Below are positions 6,022 to 8,225 of a DNA stretch of 8,225 nt, in pieces (position 1 is the first letter of the stretch; the number at the start of each line of letters is the position of its first letter). The stretch covers positions 146-8,370 of the forward strand of contig PMCR01000160.1 in assembly GCA_003155465.1 (NCBI GenBank), in the 5' to 3' direction. The DNA is from Myxococcales bacterium (GTDB lineage: Bacteria > Myxococcota > Polyangia > Fen-1088). The translations under genes and the position numbers were made by a program. Under the pieces are notes generated by a model. The model did no database searches. It was not told where the DNA came from and saw only the letters and a program-made list of their open reading frames with translations.

Positions 6022-6043
6022 CTCTGTGTTCTCTGTGGTGAGA
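6022..6043. repeat. Dispersed intergenic repeat, copy 2, between convergent genes
   Basis: CTCTGTGTT (6022-6030) followed by CTCTGTGGTGAGA (6031-6043) begins on the base after the stop of the membrane TPR gene and fills most of the 31-bp gap to the convergent glgA stop at 6053. CTCTGTG occurs twice with a nine-base period. The 13-mer core is identical to copy 1 at 4063-4075. No stem-loop terminator is seen in this gap. Confidence 0.55.
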
Positions 6044-6052
6044 AGGCTAACG

Positions 6053-7681
6053 CTACCCGAACGGGTGCCCGCGTCGGCGCTGGTACGCCTCCAGATACAG
6101 CCGCTCATAGGCTTCCGCCGCCCGATCCCACGAGAAGTCTTGTTGCATGGCCTGTCTACGCATGGCCGTGATGTGGGCCGGTCGATTGAAGTAGGTGGCA
6201 AGCGCCCAACCCATAGTGTTGGCGATAGCGGAGGGGTAGAGGTCGTGAAACACGAAACCGGTGCCCGCGCCGGTACGCTCGTCGTAGTTCTGCACGGTGT
6301 CCACTAGGCCGCCCGTGGCGCGCACGATGGGCAGGGTTCCATAGCGCTGGCTGTACATCTGGCTTAGCCCACACGGCTCGTAGCGCGAGGGCATGAGCAA
6401 AAAGTCACAGCCCGCCTCGATCCGGTGGGCGAGCCCGTCCTCGAAACCAATGTACGTGCGGAACTTGTCGCCCCGGCGTGCACACACCGACGAAAAAAAA
6501 CTCTCGGCCTCGCGGTCGCCCGAGCCCAACAACACCATTTGCAGATTCCAGCCCAGGATGTGGTCAAGCGCGTGCGCCAGTACGTCAAAGCCCTTCTGCT
6601 CTGTGAGGCGCCCGACGACGCCGAAGAGAGGCACATCAGGGCGTTCAGGCAGTCCCATCTCCCTCTGCAGGGCAGCCTTGCACACCGCCTTGCCGGCCAG
6701 GTCGTCACGGTCGAAATGCGCCGGCAGGTGCGCATCCGTGGCGGAGTTCCAGGATTCCACGTCGATCCCGTTGAGTACCCCGCGCAGATCGCGTCCGCGC
6801 GCTGCCAGTTCGCCGTCAAGGCCGAAGCCATACGCCGAGGTTTGGATCTCGCGTGCGTAGGTCGGGCTGACCGTCGAAAGCAGGGTGGAATGCCGGATGG
6901 CAGCCTTCATCAGGTTCATGTCGCCGAAGTGTTCAAACTCACTCGGCTGGAAATGGTTCCAACCCAAGCCGGTAATGAACATCGCGCCGCTCTCCCAATT
7001 CCCCTGGTATGCCAGGTTGTGAATGGTGAAGAGGGTGGCGCAGCCGTGCAGCGGCTTGGCCCACTCGACCGTGTCCACATACACCGGCACCAAGGCGGTC
7101 TGCCAGTCGTTGGCGTGGACGACATCAGGAATCCAACCCAGCACCTTGCACAGCTCGAGCGCTCCTCGCGAGAACAGGGAGAAGCGTTCCAGGTTGTCCT
7201 GGTACGCCTGCCCGGACGGCCCGTAGAGATCGGGCCGATCGAAGAACCGGTTGTATTCGAGGAAATACACCGACACGTTGCTACCCGGCAGCCGCCCCAT
7301 GCGCACACCCGCCCACGTCGTGCCGTAGTACATCGGGATGGGCACCACGCCTTCCAGGCGCTCGAGCTGATTCCACGGGATGCCCTGGTAGAGCGGCATC
7401 ACCACCCGCACATCGATACCCCGGCGCGCCAATGCCCGCGGCAAGGCGCCTGCCACGTCGGCCAGACCCCCGGTCTTGCGGAAGGGCGCGACCTCCGAAG
7501 CCACGAACAGCACCTTGAGCGGTGCCTTGGCGGGCGGCGGGGGTACAATTGAAAAGTCGCCCGGCGCCCGGCGCCCGGCGGGGCTGTCGGCAGCGCCAGG
7601 CGCTGGCGCAGCCTTCGCCTCGTCCCGACCCCAAGCCTGGCGAGGCGGTTTGGTAGACGAAGACGGCGCCTTGCGGGCCAT
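6053..7681 (-). CDS. glgA: Glycogen synthase (ADP-glucose type), GT5 family
   Basis: GlgA adds glucose from ADP-glucose to the non-reducing end of alpha-1,4-glucan. From ATG 7681 the protein has 542 aa. The GT5 fold begins at about residue 55 with KVLFVASEVAPFRKTGGLADV, where Lys69 of KTGGL contacts the donor phosphates. Then come HANDW (189-193), FTIHNLAYQG (218-227), GVLNGID (301-307), VVGRLTEQKG (355-364, donor-binding Arg358 and Lys363), PSRYEPCGLSQMY (431-443, catalytic-loop Glu435) and ATGGLVDTV (455-463). All core residues are present. The fold itself has a normal length near 490 residues, but about 54 Ala/Pro/Lys-rich residues precede it. The frame stays open to an ATG at 7831, inside the upstream gene; I reject that start because the extra stretch covers noncoding-looking 7-bp repeats and overlaps the neighbour. 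The start remains the uncertain part. It lies 94 bp downstream of a branching enzyme on the same strand, so the two likely form one glycogen operon. Confidence 0.95.
   Translation of the reverse strand: MARKAPSSSTKPPRQAWGRDEAKAAPAPGAADSPAGRRAPGDFSIVPPPPAKAPLKVLFVASEVAPFRKTGGLADVAGALPRALARRGIDVRVVMPLYQGIPWNQLERLEGVVPIPMYYGTTWAGVRMGRLPGSNVSVYFLEYNRFFDRPDLYGPSGQAYQDNLERFSLFSRGALELCKVLGWIPDVVHANDWQTALVPVYVDTVEWAKPLHGCATLFTIHNLAYQGNWESGAMFITGLGWNHFQPSEFEHFGDMNLMKAAIRHSTLLSTVSPTYAREIQTSAYGFGLDGELAARGRDLRGVLNGIDVESWNSATDAHLPAHFDRDDLAGKAVCKAALQREMGLPERPDVPLFGVVGRLTEQKGFDVLAHALDHILGWNLQMVLLGSGDREAESFFSSVCARRGDKFRTYIGFEDGLAHRIEAGCDFLLMPSRYEPCGLSQMYSQRYGTLPIVRATGGLVDTVQNYDERTGAGTGFVFHDLYPSAIANTMGWALATYFNRPAHITAMRRQAMQQDFSWDRAAEAYERLYLEAYQRRRGHPFG
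7560..7580. repeat. Three perfect tandem copies of CCCGGCG inside glgA
   Basis: CCCGGCG is repeated three times without mismatch (7560-7566, 7567-7573, 7574-7580). It lies in the part of glgA encoding the low-complexity N-terminal extension, about residues 34-41 counted from ATG 7681. A 17-base hairpin, GCGCCAG/CTGGCGC around GCG, lies close by at 7593-7609. The total of 21 bases keeps the reading frame, but gain or loss of one unit would shift it. Confidence 0.8.
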
Positions 7682-7741
7682 GGGTCGATCCGCAAACCCC
7701 GCCCCCGCGCGCCGGGGCCTGCCCTCGACTGCGGGCTGCGA

Positions 7742-7762
7742 ACGGTGGACGGTCGACGGTCG
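7742..7762. repeat. Three tandem 7-bp units (ACGGTSG) between the branching enzyme gene and glgA
   Basis: ACGGTGG (7742-7748), ACGGTCG (7749-7755) and ACGGTCG (7756-7762) form a triplicate heptamer with one mismatch. It lies in the 94-bp interval between the branching enzyme stop and the glgA ATG. The rest of that interval (7682-7775) is very GC-rich, with no convincing promoter or terminator, which agrees with read-through into glgA. Confidence 0.65.
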
Positions 7763-7775
7763 GCTGCCGCCGCCC

Positions 7776-8225
7776 CTACGTGGCGTAGATGCGGTAGTCG
7801 ACGTCCGGGAAGATGTTGTCTTGTGCTTCAATGCTGGCCAGGTAGGGCTCGTCCACCGCGCCCTTAGTCAAGTCTTCATAAAGCCGGGTGAAACGGACTA
7901 TGTGCTCGTTGAATCTCTTGGTGGCGTAGGGCACGGTAGTGCCGGTGGACATGATGAATGTCCAGTCGCTGGCCTGGGCCAGCATCAGCTCGCGGGCCGC
8001 CTGCTTGAGCGCCCGCACGGCGAGCGGGTTGGTCGCGCCCCAGTGCCGGCGCGCCAGTTCCACCATGCGCTCGCCCGCAGCGTGGACGTGGCGCCAGGTC
8101 CACGCGTTGCTTTCGTTCACCCACTGCTCGCCGTAGCCCTTGAGCCCCCATGACGACGCGCCCGGGGTGGCGAGTTGGTTGGTCGGATGCCGGTCCAGGT
8201 ACTCGCTGGGCGTGATGGGCTGGAT
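7776..8225 (-). CDS. GH57 (DUF1957-type) 1,4-alpha-glucan branching enzyme, C-terminal part, runs off the right edge
   Basis: The minus-strand frame is open from the window edge to a TAG at 7778-7776 and gives the last 149 residues. They begin IQPITPSEYLDRHP, continue with ATPGASSWGLKGYGEQW and a helical HVHAAGERMVELARRHWG segment, then LAQASDWTFIMSTGTTVPYA, and end DNIFPDVDYRIYAT. This matches the C-terminal helical domain (DUF1957) of GH57 branching enzymes of the AmyC type, which cut an alpha-1,4 chain and re-attach it by an alpha-1,6 bond. The catalytic Glu and Asp lie in the N-terminal barrel outside the window, so activity cannot be judged here. A GTG at 8120 in this frame is an internal Val codon, not a start, because the homology continues upstream to the edge. 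It precedes glgA on the same strand, as expected for glycogen synthesis; no GH13-type GlgB is seen in the window. Confidence 0.9.
   Translation of the reverse strand: MQPITPSEYLDRHPTNQLATPGASSWGLKGYGEQWVNESNAWTWRHVHAAGERMVELARRHWGATNPLAVRALKQAARELMLAQASDWTFIMSTGTTVPYATKRFNEHIVRFTRLYEDLTKGAVDEPYLASIEAQDNIFPDVDYRIYAT

Noticed and set aside
7544..7549. TACAAT on the plus strand, a good -10 hexamer
   Set aside because: It is inside glgA and antisense to it, and no -35 lies at 16-18 bp (TTGAGC is 23 bp and TTGGCG 11 bp away).
6425..7552. Plus-strand open frame of 375 codons opposite glgA
   Set aside because: glgA has every GT5 motif on the other strand; the plus-strand product is His/Arg/Gln-rich and looks like a codon-bias shadow.
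7682..7831. Extension of GlgA to the ATG at 7831
   Set aside because: It would overlap the end of the branching enzyme gene and translate a heptamer tandem repeat and very GC-rich spacer into a low-complexity tail; ATG 7681 is the simpler start.

Overview
The window is GC-rich (about two thirds G+C by eye) and densely coded. It carries six confident protein genes plus one small secreted protein of unknown family; two of the confident genes run off the window ends. No tRNA, rRNA, CRISPR array, insertion sequence or phage gene is visible. The gene styles suggest an uncultured or environmental deltaproteobacterium/Myxococcota-like bacterium: a sensor-poor histidine kinase of a type familiar in that group, a B12-binding radical SAM protein of the DUF4070 type, a GT-C-like membrane protein with a TPR tail, and a GH57-type branching enzyme beside a bacterial glycogen synthase. 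This placement is inference from family style, not a measured result.

Layout. (1) 1-374, minus strand: the N-terminal third or less of a B12-binding radical SAM protein. (2) 375-612: a divergent intergenic region with two palindromic, operator-like sites sharing the half-site GGTCACAT/ATGTGACC, and a weak promoter-like pair. (3) 613-3411, plus strand: a compact operon of a two-TM histidine kinase, an OmpR-family response regulator (ATGA overlap) and the peptidoglycan enzyme MurB, which probably starts at a TTG. (4) 3422-3461: an imperfect stem-loop that may end the operon. (5) 3486-4037: a small exported protein with six cysteines after the signal peptide, possibly from a leaderless transcript. 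(6) 4099-6021: a polytopic GT-C-like membrane protein with C-terminal TPRs, framed on both sides by copies of a short intergenic repeat (core CTCTGTGGTGAGA). (7) 8225-6053, minus strand: the 3' end of a GH57/DUF1957 alpha-glucan branching enzyme followed by glycogen synthase GlgA, convergent with gene 6.

How the genes fit together. GlgA elongates alpha-1,4-glucan and the GH57 enzyme adds alpha-1,6 branches, so the right end is a glycogen synthesis operon. In the centre, murB directly downstream of a two-component pair, and away from the usual mur-fts cluster, suggests that a membrane or envelope signal is transcriptionally tied to cell-wall precursor synthesis. The 183-aa secreted protein and the membrane TPR protein have no assigned function. 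I see no clearly novel multi-gene system. The best leads are the kinase-regulator-murB operon with its upstream palindromes, the dispersed repeat pair, the unknown cysteine-rich secreted protein, and the repeat-bearing N-terminal extension of GlgA.
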